Shown: positions 7,928 to 16,567, counted from the stretch's first letter. The stretch is DNA of 22,370 nucleotides from an uncultured Lachnospiraceae bacterium (GCA_948665105.1 CAPNGW010000012.1:1-22370), one strand, 5' to 3'. A program made the numbers and translations. Notes: generated by a model not told the origin, from the letters alone.

Positions 7928-7982
7928 CAAAAGCGACACCGGTGTCTTTTTAATTATAAGACACCGGTGTCGCTTTTGTCAA
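7928..7982 (-). promoter_or_regulatory. consensus promoter with twin TetR operators
   Basis: On the minus strand TTGACA (7982-7977), an 18-nt spacer and TATAAT (7958-7953) form a perfect-box sigma-A promoter. The 12-bp palindrome GACACCGGTGTC occurs twice, at 7960-7971 (inside the spacer) and 7935-7946 (just after the -10, around the start site), 25 bp apart. The flanks are also symmetric, giving a 19-bp inverted repeat (7928-7946/7960-7978). Repressor at either copy would block polymerase. The downstream tetR product is the natural candidate. Confidence 0.82.
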
Positions 7983-8023
7983 TACAATCATAAAATGAAT
8001 TATCTGTTTCACCACTCCTTTTA

Positions 8024-9046
8024 TTAAAGTACTGTCCTTGCTGACTGTAATATTTGCTCTACTGTCTTTATTGTATATAGCCCATCTTCCCCTGTACTTT
8101 CGGGCTCCTTATCATAAATAATTGCATCAATCACCTCACGATGTTGTTTATAGCCGAATGGTACAGTATCTAAAGCAGGAAAGGTCATACTTCCCTTCTC
8201 TGAAACGCCTGGGCTTGTAACCGCAAGCGGGCCATAGCCTGTACGCAAGTATATGCTCCCATTACTCCCATGTATTTCCATTGTATACCTATTGCAATGA
8301 TATTTTTGTGTCCAGCTGATATGATGACTAACTACAGCTGCATTTTTCAAGTGATATTGTGCCAATGCCCAATCTTCATTGTCAGGGAAAATCGTTTCTC
8401 CACATATTACCCTGGATTTAATCTTTTGTCCCTTTGACGCAGATATAACCTCAGCGATATCTCCCAAAATATATCGAATCAAATCTATCCCATGAACGCC
8501 AACATCTATAATAGCCCCGCCTTGGCCACAGAGTGATGAGTCATATTGCCAGGTAGAATAATCGCTTCCTGGAAGCGAGTTTCTAATGTGCGCCATATAA
8601 ATTTCTCCTAATTTCCCGGCACTTATGTATTCTTTTGCCCAGCGTGATTCCTCAAAATAACGATGCATAAAGCTGGCAAATAATTTAACGTTATTTTGTT
8701 TTGCAGCATCTATAATATCTCTACACTCCTGAGAATTTACAGCAAACGGTTTTTGTACAAACACATGTTTGTTCATATTGATAGCAAATAATGCCATTTC
8801 TCTATGTAAATAATTGGGAGTAAGAATCATAACAAGGTCTACATCACTTCTGCTGATTGCTTCTTGATAATCAATTGTAACATCAGCATTATTGGCAGCT
8901 ATCATTTCGGCTCGGGACTTAATAATATCGCAGCATACCACAATATTTGCCTCCGGTATTAATCGAAGTGCGTTCACATGATAGGAGCTGATAGAACCAC
9001 AGCCTATAATTGCTATGCCAATTCTATTTTTTTCAAACATCTTCAT
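8024..9046 (-). CDS. Gfo/Idh/MocA family oxidoreductase (third in operon)
   Basis: A 340-residue NAD(P)-dependent oxidoreductase acting on sugars or polyols. The Rossmann motif is IAIIGCGSISSYH near the N-terminus, the catalytic-domain motif is GGAIIDVGVHGIDLI with the usual Asp and His, and the EKP motif is altered to QKP (VFVQKPFAVN), keeping the lysine. ATG 9046 follows GGAGAG and overlaps the end of the sulfatase gene by 14 nt, so it is the last gene of the operon. It is clearly a paralogue of the gene at 10388-11446 (shared SFMHRY, GVHGID and GSI[FY]LR blocks), with the sulfatase gene lying between the two. The exact sugar is unknown. Confidence 0.88.
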   Translation of the reverse strand: MKMFEKNRIGIAIIGCGSISSYHVNALRLIPEANIVVCCDIIKSRAEMIAANNADVTIDYQEAISRSDVDLVMILTPNYLHREMALFAINMNKHVFVQKPFAVNSQECRDIIDAAKQNNVKLFASFMHRYFEESRWAKEYISAGKLGEIYMAHIRNSLPGSDYSTWQYDSSLCGQGGAIIDVGVHGIDLIRYILGDIAEVISASKGQKIKSRVICGETIFPDNEDWALAQYHLKNAAVVSHHISWTQKYHCNRYTMEIHGSNGSIYLRTGYGPLAVTSPGVSEKGSMTFPALDTVPFGYKQHREVIDAIIYDKEPESTGEDGLYTIKTVEQILQSARTVL

Positions 9047-10391
9047 TCCGTCTCTCTCCTGACCTCTCACAGTCTTCTGTAATTAAATCTTCCGCACAGT
9101 AATCACTTCTGCAATTCACCTTTGCATTCTCCGGGGGCTGAACAAATCCACTTAATAAGGGGTCCTCTGTTCTATACATCCATATTTCAAGTAAATGTTC
9201 CATTTCTTCCTGGATATTTTTGTAATTTATATGATCAATCACATTATGCTGCTCCATAGGATCTTTATACAAGTCATATAATTCATTGCTATCGTACTGT
9301 ATACCATCAAAACAGTGATTCTCGAATAAAAATGTTTTTTCCGGACAGTTATCAATATTAGACAATATTACCGTGGATTCGTTGTCAAACCGGCGAATAT
9401 ATTTATATCGTTCCAATCTTACTGCCCGCATCGGTTCATAAGCTGCATGGTAATTAATTTCAGAATACAATGCTCTGGAAGGTGTTGCTTTATTTTCGAG
9501 TATTGACTGAAATGATTGGCCTTCCAGCCAGTCAGGTTTGTCGATACCACATACCTCACATATGGTTGGATAGATATCTAACTGGGACACCATAGTATCA
9601 ATACATTTTCCTCTCGCAGGATTATTTGGATAATCTACAATTAAGGCCACACCTGTGCCGCCGTCGTATAAAGTACATTTCATATTCGGTACAGCCGGTC
9701 CATGATCCGTAGTAAAAATAACCATAGTATTCTCTCGTAACCCTGTTTCTTCCAGTGTCTTTAATATATTCCCTGCCAACATGTCACATAGCCGCACAGA
9801 GCTCATATAATCTGCCATGTCCTCACGATTTTCTTCATTATCAAAAATACCTGGAAATGGCTTTACAAAGCTGGAATTGATATCATCCTCGTGTCTTTTC
9901 CATTTTCGATGGGTATTATACATTCCAAATGACAGAAAGAATGGCTTATCATGATATTCTTTTAAATAATCGCAGACCAATTCAGCGTTTTCTTTATCAA
10001 AGGTAAAAGAGTCAAAATCAATGCAGCCCATATCGAAATTTTGCTTATCTAAAATTCTTGTATACCCTATCATTTCAGCGTCTGGGGCTTCATGTTGGAT
10101 ACCACAAAGTATCGTCTCAAAGCCAAAATCTTTCAGATAATTTGCAATATGCTTCTTATAATCAGATAAACGAAAGCCCCTGTGAGCTAAGCCAAACATT
10201 CCACAATTATGGGGGTATTGCCCGGTGAGCATTCCCGCCCTGCTTGGAGAACAGGTGGGTGCAACACTAAAAGCTTGTCGAAACAGAGTCCCCTGTTCTG
10301 CGAATGTCTGTAGGTTTGGTGTCTCTACAGCATAACCATATGGCTGCAAGAAACGGCCTGAATCATGTGTATGCATTAATAAAATGTTCAT
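9033..10391 (-). CDS. cytoplasmic sulfatase (formylglycine, Cys-type)
   Basis: A 452-residue type I sulfatase. The signature CSPSRAGMLTG (Cys47 to Gly57) carries the Cys that is converted to formylglycine, and Asp10 and TTDHG (Asp229, His230) are metal ligands. The sequence around it (FRQAFSVAPTCSPSR, then HNCGMFGLAH) resembles heparan N-sulfatase (sulfamidase)-like enzymes. There is no signal peptide, so substrate must be imported first. The usual GKxH motif appears as GIQH (about residues 97-100), lacking the lysine. Cys-type anaerobic sulfatases need a radical SAM maturase, not present in this window. The gene overlaps both neighbours (4 and 14 nt). Sulfatase is firm; N- versus O-sulfate is open. 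Confidence 0.88.
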   Translation of the reverse strand: MNILLMHTHDSGRFLQPYGYAVETPNLQTFAEQGTLFRQAFSVAPTCSPSRAGMLTGQYPHNCGMFGLAHRGFRLSDYKKHIANYLKDFGFETILCGIQHEAPDAEMIGYTRILDKQNFDMGCIDFDSFTFDKENAELVCDYLKEYHDKPFFLSFGMYNTHRKWKRHEDDINSSFVKPFPGIFDNEENREDMADYMSSVRLCDMLAGNILKTLEETGLRENTMVIFTTDHGPAVPNMKCTLYDGGTGVALIVDYPNNPARGKCIDTMVSQLDIYPTICEVCGIDKPDWLEGQSFQSILENKATPSRALYSEINYHAAYEPMRAVRLERYKYIRRFDNESTVILSNIDNCPEKTFLFENHCFDGIQYDSNELYDLYKDPMEQHNVIDHINYKNIQEEMEHLLEIWMYRTEDPLLSGFVQPPENAKVNCRSDYCAEDLITEDCERSGERRNEDV

Positions 10392-11446
10392 GCTTCCTCC
10401 AAATCATCAATCTTTACCGCTTTCTTTGTCTCAATAGCTTTATAAATGGCACGTACTACTTTAATACAGGCAAGCCCTTCTGCACCACCAGGATAGGCTG
10501 TCCCATTGGTACGAATCATTTCCAGAAAGCTTTCATGCTGATCAATTCCTAATTTTGTATATGGTAACTCAAGAGAAATCCATGAAGCAGGCTTTCCTGG
10601 CTCAACCTTACATACATTCACCAGCCCCATTGGATCTCTGAGAAATATAGAGCCTTTTTCCCCAAATATTTCCATTGAGAATCTGTCAGCATTTGACCAA
10701 TGATGCCAGCTAATCATGTGACTGACCGTAACACCCGAATGCGTTTTATAAGCAGCCACTGCATGGTCCTCATTATTGGGATGTACCGTTTCACCCTGTG
10801 TGACTATTGTATCCCGAAATCTACCCATGTCTGCAAAGGTTACCTCCTCTATTTCACCAAGCAGATATTGCACCAAGTCAATTCCATGGACACCGATATC
10901 TATGATACATCCTCCTCCAACATTTTCTTTGTCATAAAACCATTTACTTACCGTAGATGTTGCACCGGGTGCATTTAAAATTCTTACCATTTCAATCTTT
11001 CCAATGGTATTTTCTTTGATTAATTGACGCGTCTGCTCAATACCTAAAAGGTATCTGTGCATAAAGCTGACAAAGAGCTGAACATTGTTGTTCTCACATG
11101 CTTTAATCATACGGTTACTTTCTTCCAGTGTCCGACCCATAGGCTTTGTAACAAACACATGTTTTTTCCAGGACGCAGCAAGCTCTGTTAACTCGCAGTG
11201 ATTATAATTCGGCGTCAAAATAATGACACCCTGTATCTCATCTATAGACAACAAATCTTTTGCATCAGTAAAAGCATACTCTTTCGATATGCCAAAATAA
11301 TCTGCTGCCCTTTCTGCTCTCTCAATAATCAAGTCACAGACAGCAACAACATTACAGTCAAGCAAGCTTTTTAACGCAGGCATGTGGTATTGATTAGCGA
11401 TTGCGCCACAGCCTATAATCCCTATATTTACTACACTTTTCTTCAT
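10388..11446 (-). CDS. Gfo/Idh/MocA family oxidoreductase (second in operon)
   Basis: A 352-residue NAD(P)-dependent oxidoreductase. It has IGIIGCGAIANQYH at the cofactor site, a TKP triad in the EKP position (VFVTKPMGRT) and the catalytic block GGCIIDIGVHGIDLVQY. It ends by overlapping the sulfatase start by 4 nt (ATGA) and begins directly after the stop of the preceding paralogue with no spacer, so expression is tightly coupled. Closest relative in the window is the gene at 8024-9046. Such enzymes oxidise or epimerise a hydroxyl, often C3 of a sugar, or drive redox-neutral glycoside cleavage. Which of these applies here is not visible. Confidence 0.88.
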   Translation of the reverse strand: MKKSVVNIGIIGCGAIANQYHMPALKSLLDCNVVAVCDLIIERAERAADYFGISKEYAFTDAKDLLSIDEIQGVIILTPNYNHCELTELAASWKKHVFVTKPMGRTLEESNRMIKACENNNVQLFVSFMHRYLLGIEQTRQLIKENTIGKIEMVRILNAPGATSTVSKWFYDKENVGGGCIIDIGVHGIDLVQYLLGEIEEVTFADMGRFRDTIVTQGETVHPNNEDHAVAAYKTHSGVTVSHMISWHHWSNADRFSMEIFGEKGSIFLRDPMGLVNVCKVEPGKPASWISLELPYTKLGIDQHESFLEMIRTNGTAYPGGAEGLACIKVVRAIYKAIETKKAVKIDDLEEA

Positions 11447-12490
11447 CTATACTTCCTCCAAGGCCACTGTGCGATTCTCTTTTGCAGACTTATATCCTGC
11501 CAGAATCAGACGGAGGGCTGCAATTCCATCCTCCATATTAGAAGGGAACTCTCTTTCACTCTCCAAACAGTCGATAAATTTTGTTGCAACTACTTCATGG
11601 ATATGCTTAAAATTAATTGGATTACGCGGGTACTCCCATCCAGCCATATGAGAGCCCTTTTTATATATTTGAAGTGGAAAATTATTCTCTCCATTGATTG
11701 TTGTAGATGCACAATCATTGAAGCTTTGTATGATTGTGCCTTCAAGGCCGAAAATCTCGGTTGTAACAGTAGCCGCTGCATAGGTCCAGCTGGATTGGAG
11801 GGTTCCTATAACACCATTATCGAATTCAATAATAGCCACCCCATTATCCTCAACACTCATGCCACTTGTGCTTTCTGGTATTTTAGCAGTTATATATTTG
11901 GGATTTCCAAACATCCAAATCAGAAAATCAGCTGCATGGATTCCCTCATCTAAAAATGCCCCGCCGCCTGAAAGCTCTGGTGTACTGAACCATTTTAAGG
12001 ATGAATCTATATTGTTATCAGCTGCCCAGCCAATTCCATGTCTTTTTCGAAAGCTCACAATATCGCCTATCTCATGATTATCAAGAATAGCCTTTATTCT
12101 CTCATTTGTAGAATCAACTCTCATGGGAAACGCCTGCATATATCTTACCCCGGCTGTCTCTACTGCTTCCTTCATTTTTTCACAGTCCTCTAAGGTAGTG
12201 GATGTAGGCTTTTCACATAGAATATGCTTGCCTGCTTTCGCCGCAGCAATGGTGTATTCCGCATGCTTGTTGTTTTCAGAACATATACCTACAGCAAAAA
12301 TATCAGGCTCACTCAATGCATCCTCCATAGTCCGAAAACAAATCACATCATGCTGCTTCGCAAACTCTTGCGCAAGCTGTTCATTCTCATCCCATATGCC
12401 CACCAGCTCGGCATTTGTATGTATTTTCCATGCATCAGACCAATGATGAGCATGAGGATGTGCAACACCCAGCATTACAATCTTAATCAT
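11447..12490 (-). CDS. Gfo/Idh/MocA family oxidoreductase (first in operon)
   Basis: A 347-residue oxidoreductase with a canonical EKP motif (ILCEKPTST) and catalytic block SGGAFLDEGIHAADFLIW. Its N-terminus reads KIVMLGVAHPHAHHWSDAW, in which the glycine-rich NAD loop GxGxxG is replaced by GVAHPHAHH, as in a subgroup of the family. It is more distant from the other two paralogues than they are from each other, suggesting a separate reaction step. It overlaps the upstream isomerase-like gene by 8 nt and abuts the next gene. Confidence 0.87.
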   Translation of the reverse strand: MIKIVMLGVAHPHAHHWSDAWKIHTNAELVGIWDENEQLAQEFAKQHDVICFRTMEDALSEPDIFAVGICSENNKHAEYTIAAAKAGKHILCEKPTSTTLEDCEKMKEAVETAGVRYMQAFPMRVDSTNERIKAILDNHEIGDIVSFRKRHGIGWAADNNIDSSLKWFSTPELSGGGAFLDEGIHAADFLIWMFGNPKYITAKIPESTSGMSVEDNGVAIIEFDNGVIGTLQSSWTYAAATVTTEIFGLEGTIIQSFNDCASTTINGENNFPLQIYKKGSHMAGWEYPRNPINFKHIHEVVATKFIDCLESEREFPSNMEDGIAALRLILAGYKSAKENRTVALEEV

Positions 12491-13364
12491 AATTTATTCC
12501 ACCTTTCTCCTGCTGAATAAGAGGCATAACCAAATTGTATGCTTTCTTCAAGCATGTATTTATCTTGTCCAGTTCTGTCCAGTTTTCTGTTCCATGGCAC
12601 GACACATTATACCAGCCATCAAAATTGTTATGATTGAAATAATCAATTTGTTTCTTAAAATCACGCTGTCCACCACCAGGCATTTGCTCTTCTCCTGTGC
12701 CAAACGCCCGGTTGCTTTCAGGAAATACAAAATCCTTTTTCACATCCCACAGGTAGAGCATATAGGCCCTTTCCTTAGATATCTGACAATATACATCCTC
12801 TGCCTCATAGCCACGTGCATTTGCATGGGGCGGTGCAATGATATATACTAAGTCATCATCATTTATCGCCTGATTGGTTGCATAAATTTGATAAAGATAC
12901 TCATTAAAGGTATAACAATGTGGCACTTCAATGCCTACCTTTAATCCAAGACTCTTAGCAAAAATCAAATCTTCTTTTAGTTTTTCCACATATTCATTAA
13001 AGCTGCCCCTTTTCTTTCCATAGGGGATGCTTATGGGATTAAGATTTGTCATATTATCATTCCAGTCCGGAGATTGTGCCGGCTCCCATATGACCACCGG
13101 AATGCCTAATTCCGATGCAAATACCATGCGTTTCTGGCGTTCCTCATCACTCATAAGAAAAAGCGTCATAGACACTGCTGTCATATCATACTTCTTTAAT
13201 AATTGCTTTACTTCCTTTGCAGTCATTTTTTCAGGGTCCACATGGTCACAGATAGCCTTACATGCCCATAAATCAACATAATGAAATCCAATTTTGGACA
13301 TTTCTCTAAGGGCTGTTTCCAATGAGAAGGAAGCATAAAGGTTAGAACCACAACATAATTTCAT
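12483..13364 (-). CDS. sugar phosphate isomerase/epimerase-like TIM-barrel protein
   Basis: A 293-residue xylose-isomerase-like TIM barrel (AP endonuclease 2 superfamily). Recognisable parts are LCCGSNLYASFSLETALREM at the start, FHYVDLWA, VGIEVPH with the metal-binding Glu, and PPHANARGYE with a His. The usual D-x-x-H and H-x-K-D positions look altered (IAPPHA, YLWDVK), so the metal site may be incomplete or rearranged. ATG 13364 is preferred to the adjacent TTG 13367; AAGGAG is upstream. Partner genes of this type with Gfo/Idh/MocA enzymes carry out keto-sugar isomerisation, dehydration or C-glycoside cleavage. It starts 13 nt after the ABC genes. Confidence 0.8.
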   Translation of the reverse strand: MKLCCGSNLYASFSLETALREMSKIGFHYVDLWACKAICDHVDPEKMTAKEVKQLLKKYDMTAVSMTLFLMSDEERQKRMVFASELGIPVVIWEPAQSPDWNDNMTNLNPISIPYGKKRGSFNEYVEKLKEDLIFAKSLGLKVGIEVPHCYTFNEYLYQIYATNQAINDDDLVYIIAPPHANARGYEAEDVYCQISKERAYMLYLWDVKKDFVFPESNRAFGTGEEQMPGGGQRDFKKQIDYFNHNNFDGWYNVSCHGTENWTELDKINTCLKKAYNLVMPLIQQEKGGINYD

Positions 13365-13377
13365 CAATATCTTCTCC

Positions 13378-14127
13378 TTACCACCATTTAATTTGGTCTG
13401 TTACATAGCTGCGCAAACGTATAAAGTCATCAGAATTAATATCTCTGGGTCGGGGTAAATCAACAACCACATCTTCTTTTACAGAAGCCGGCTTTTGCGA
13501 GAGTATCAAAATCCTATCAGCTAAATACACCGCTTCCTCAATATTATGTGTAATAAATAATACTGTACTTTTGCGTTCTTTCCATATTCTTACTACTTCA
13601 TCCTCCAAATAAAAGCGTGTTTTAATATCCATTTGTCCGTAAGGTTCATCCATTAATAATAAATCCGGATTCATTGCAAAGGCTCTGCCAATCACAACCT
13701 TCTGCTCTGTGCTGGTTGAAAGTTCACTTGGATATCGATTCAAATCACTGCTAAGCCCCATTAGCTTAGCTATATCATTTACACGTGAATCTATCTCTTT
13801 CTTGGGCACATGCTTAAGAGATAAGCAATATCCCAAATTTTGACGTACCGTCAGCCATGGATATGCTGTAGGCTCCTGAAAAACAAACGCCAAATTATGT
13901 TTTTTAGGATTTGCAGCTTCACCATCAATCAGAATCTCACCGCTGGTGGGCTGTATCAGGCAAGTAAGCAGATTTAAAAAGGTAGTTTTGCCACAGCCTG
14001 TAGGACCAACTACACAGATAAATTCACCGCGCTTTATATTAAAATTGCAATCTTTTAATACCTCAAGGGTATCAAAGTTCTTGTATAAATGGCGTACCTC
14101 CACCTTGTATTGATTGTTTTCAGCCAT
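13378..14127 (-). CDS. ABC transporter ATP-binding protein with degenerate signature motif (TauB/SsuB type)
   Basis: A 249-residue ABC ATPase. Walker A is GPTGCGKT (41-48), the Q-loop is in FVFQEPTAYPW, Walker B with the catalytic Glu is LLLMDEP (Glu161), and the switch His is intact (FITHNIEE, His194). The signature LSGGQ is replaced by LSTSTEQ (136-142), which should not support hydrolysis in the partner subunit. ATG 14127 follows GGAGG; a longer frame would overlap the previous gene. It is 19 nt downstream of the first ATPase gene. Together the two should form one heterodimer on the two permeases, coupling ATP use to import. Confidence 0.88.
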   Translation of the reverse strand: MAENNQYKVEVRHLYKNFDTLEVLKDCNFNIKRGEFICVVGPTGCGKTTFLNLLTCLIQPTSGEILIDGEAANPKKHNLAFVFQEPTAYPWLTVRQNLGYCLSLKHVPKKEIDSRVNDIAKLMGLSSDLNRYPSELSTSTEQKVVIGRAFAMNPDLLLMDEPYGQMDIKTRFYLEDEVVRIWKERKSTVLFITHNIEEAVYLADRILILSQKPASVKEDVVVDLPRPRDINSDDFIRLRSYVTDQIKWW

Positions 14128-14146
14128 ATTTGTCCTCCGTATACTA

Positions 14147-14911
14147 TTAGCCAATATCCAGATCCATCTGGTCTGCAATCTCCTGGCGAATTTCCAAAAA
14201 TTCTCCGGATAAATTGTTCCTGGGACGATCCAGTGATGTAAGATCAAATATATTTTTAACTGTAGCCGGCCGTTTTGATAATAAGACGATACGATCCGCT
14301 AAATAAACTGCCTCTTCTATGTTATTGGTAACAAAGATGATGGTTCGTTTATCCTTTTCCCAAATTTTTAAAATTTCTTCTTCCATGGCATATCTGGTCT
14401 GGGCATCCAGCTGACCAAATGGCTCATCCATTAATAGTATTTCCGGGCTGCTGGCATAAGCTCTGGCTATACCAACACGCTGCTTCATTCCGCCGGACAG
14501 CTGATGTGGATAAGAATTTTCAAAGCCTTGAAGCCCCACTAAATCGATATAATTCTGTGCTATTTTTTTTCGTTCCGGTTTTGGCACTTTCGCATACTTC
14601 ATTCCAATCTGGACATTTTCAGTTACGGTCAGCCAGGGCAATAAAGCCAGTTTCTGAAATACCATCAACACACGATTGTCCAATCCTTTGATTCTCTCAT
14701 TATCAATATAAATATCACCCAGGGTTGGCTTTAGCAGGCCTGCAATCATATTAAGCAACACGGTCTTTCCACATTGACCCGGACCTAACAGTACAAGAAA
14801 CTCGTTTTCTTTCACATTGATGCTAATGTTATCAATAACAAGAGTATCCTCCTTCTTTGTGACAAAGGCTTTCGTTAAATTCTTAACATTCAGTTTAAAT
14901 CCGTCCGCCAT
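14147..14911 (-). CDS. ABC transporter ATP-binding protein lacking the switch histidine (TauB/SsuB type)
   Basis: A 254-residue ABC ATPase. Walker A is GPGQCGKT (43-50), the Q-loop is in MVFQKLALLPW, the signature LSGGMKQ (138-144) is intact, and Walker B is LLLMDEP (Glu163). The H-loop histidine is replaced by Asn (FVTNNIEE, Asn196). The family is that of taurine, sulfonate, nitrate and sulfate-ester importers. The start overlaps the end of the permease gene by 22 nt, with AGGAGG upstream. The loss of His here and of the signature in the other ATPase place both defects in the same composite site of a heterodimer. Confidence 0.88.
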   Translation of the reverse strand: MADGFKLNVKNLTKAFVTKKEDTLVIDNISINVKENEFLVLLGPGQCGKTVLLNMIAGLLKPTLGDIYIDNERIKGLDNRVLMVFQKLALLPWLTVTENVQIGMKYAKVPKPERKKIAQNYIDLVGLQGFENSYPHQLSGGMKQRVGIARAYASSPEILLMDEPFGQLDAQTRYAMEEEILKIWEKDKRTIIFVTNNIEEAVYLADRIVLLSKRPATVKNIFDLTSLDRPRNNLSGEFLEIRQEIADQMDLDIG

Positions 14912-15675
14912 GGACTGAGCCTCCTTTCAATTACTGTAAAGGCTGTTGACATTAACGCCCCTATTATGCCTATCAGTATCATAGCTACTAACACCAGCTG
15001 AATATCATTACTGTCAGATCCCCGGGTAATTAACATACCAAGTCCTGATTTTGCAGAAATCATCTCCGCTGCCAGCACAACGCCCCATCCAGTTGTTAAT
15101 GCCGTCTTCAAGCCTGCCATAATAGATGGGAGCGCAGACGGAAATACAATATCAACAATCAGTCTGACGCCACGTGCACCAAACATACGTCCCACAGAAA
15201 TATTATCACGATTCGCCAAATTAACACCTGAATATGTATTTACAACGACAGCAGAAAATGTCCCAATAAACACCAGAATATATTTTGAAATTTCAAATAC
15301 ACCACACCAGATAGAGATAAGGGGAACCCAGGCCAAGGGGGGAATCGGTCTTATTATCTCAAATATCGGTTGAAATATTGCTCTGAATTTTTTGTTCCAT
15401 CCAATCATTGTCCCCAGTGGGATTCCAATTATTGTAGCCGCAAGAAGGCCGATAAACACCCGTCTTAAGCTCTCTAAGGAATGTCCCAGCATTGACATTT
15501 CCGCTATTGGTTTTTCAGAAAGTGAAACAGATTTCATCCAAACCTCATAGGGTGAGGGTAAAAATGAGTTTTCGCCATTGGAGGCTGCCATCCACAATAA
15601 AATCAGTAATCCCAATGATAGAAATGAAAGCAGATTCATCAAAAAATTCCGCATAATATAAGAATGTTTTTTCAT
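14890..15675 (-). CDS. ABC transporter permease (TauC/SsuC type), second
   Basis: A 261-residue inner-membrane permease of the binding-protein-dependent transport family with about six membrane segments. The cytoplasmic coupling motif is VVLAAEMISAKSGLGMLI, and IRPIPPLAWVPLISIW is the conserved helix-loop typical of TauC/SsuC proteins. The first ATG has only a distant GGAG, so an internal Met at residue 8 is an alternative start. It follows the first permease gene by 7 nt. The two permeases are related but clearly different, pointing to a heterodimeric channel. Confidence 0.88.
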   Translation of the reverse strand: MKKHSYIMRNFLMNLLSFLSLGLLILLWMAASNGENSFLPSPYEVWMKSVSLSEKPIAEMSMLGHSLESLRRVFIGLLAATIIGIPLGTMIGWNKKFRAIFQPIFEIIRPIPPLAWVPLISIWCGVFEISKYILVFIGTFSAVVVNTYSGVNLANRDNISVGRMFGARGVRLIVDIVFPSALPSIMAGLKTALTTGWGVVLAAEMISAKSGLGMLITRGSDSNDIQLVLVAMILIGIIGALMSTAFTVIERRLSPWRTDLN

Positions 15676-15682
15676 AATACTT

Positions 15683-16510
15683 TTATTGTCTCCATTTCAA
15701 TACAAAGTTTTCAACTTTACTTAACAAGGTAAATAAAATCAATCCTATCACGCCTATCGTTATCATTCCAACCATGATTAAGTCCACACGCATAAACTGA
15801 CGCCCTGCCAAAATCATATAGCCTAAACCGTTATTAGAAGCCAGCATTTCGGCCGCTACCAATGTGGACCAGGACAATCCCAGCCCCACCTTCCAGCCGG
15901 TAAATACCATCGGCATAGCCGATGGTATTCCAACCCGACGGAATATAGTAAAGTTTGAGGCTCCACATGTTTTAGATACATTAATCATCGCTTGATTGGT
16001 CAGCTTAATACCTGCATATGAATTCAGAACAATAGCAACAAATGCGGACAAAGATACAATAAATACTTTCGGTGTAAGACCTATTCCCAAAAGAACAATC
16101 ATAAGAGGAATCCATCCCACTGCAGGAATCGGCCTTACAAGGTTGAATACTGGCCTTACAAATTTATCTACAGGCTTATACCATCCCATTAAAAGTCCCA
16201 ATGGAGTACCTATTATCACGGCCATCAGAAAACCCAACAAAGAGATTTTCATGCTGGAGATAATATGGGAAAGCAAGGTTGCGCCATCTGGTGCCTTATT
16301 TTGTAATTTGCTGACAAATTGCATAAATATCTCAGACGGTGAACAGAAAAATCGAGTAGTTACCCACCCTAATCTGACTGATAACTCCCATATCAGTAAA
16401 ACAACAAGTATACTTAGTAGGGACATTAGTTTTAAATTTCTGTTCTCTTTTTTAATTTTATTTCGTTCCTGAATAATCGTACTTGTAAGCTGCTCCTGAT
16501 TTGTATTCAT
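15683..16510 (-). CDS. ABC transporter permease (TauC/SsuC type), first
   Basis: A 275-residue permease with an extended charged N-terminus (about 25 residues, IQERNKIKKENRNLK) and about six membrane segments. The ATPase-docking motif is LVAAEMLASNNGLGYMI and the family helix is VRPIPAVGWIPLMIVLLG. ATG 16510 follows AAGGAGT. It is 57 nt downstream of the binding-protein gene, a spacing long enough for different expression levels, as is common for abundant binding proteins. Confidence 0.88.
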   Translation of the reverse strand: MNTNQEQLTSTIIQERNKIKKENRNLKLMSLLSILVVLLIWELSVRLGWVTTRFFCSPSEIFMQFVSKLQNKAPDGATLLSHIISSMKISLLGFLMAVIIGTPLGLLMGWYKPVDKFVRPVFNLVRPIPAVGWIPLMIVLLGIGLTPKVFIVSLSAFVAIVLNSYAGIKLTNQAMINVSKTCGASNFTIFRRVGIPSAMPMVFTGWKVGLGLSWSTLVAAEMLASNNGLGYMILAGRQFMRVDLIMVGMITIGVIGLILFTLLSKVENFVLKWRQ

Positions 16511-16567
16511 ACTATACTCCTTATTTCTACAGTATTAACTATGTCCTAATATACAATCAAGAATATA

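Noticed and set aside
9033..10391. Secreted or lipoprotein sulfatase
   Set aside because: The protein starts directly with the sulfatase fold (MNILLMHTHD) with no signal peptide or lipobox.
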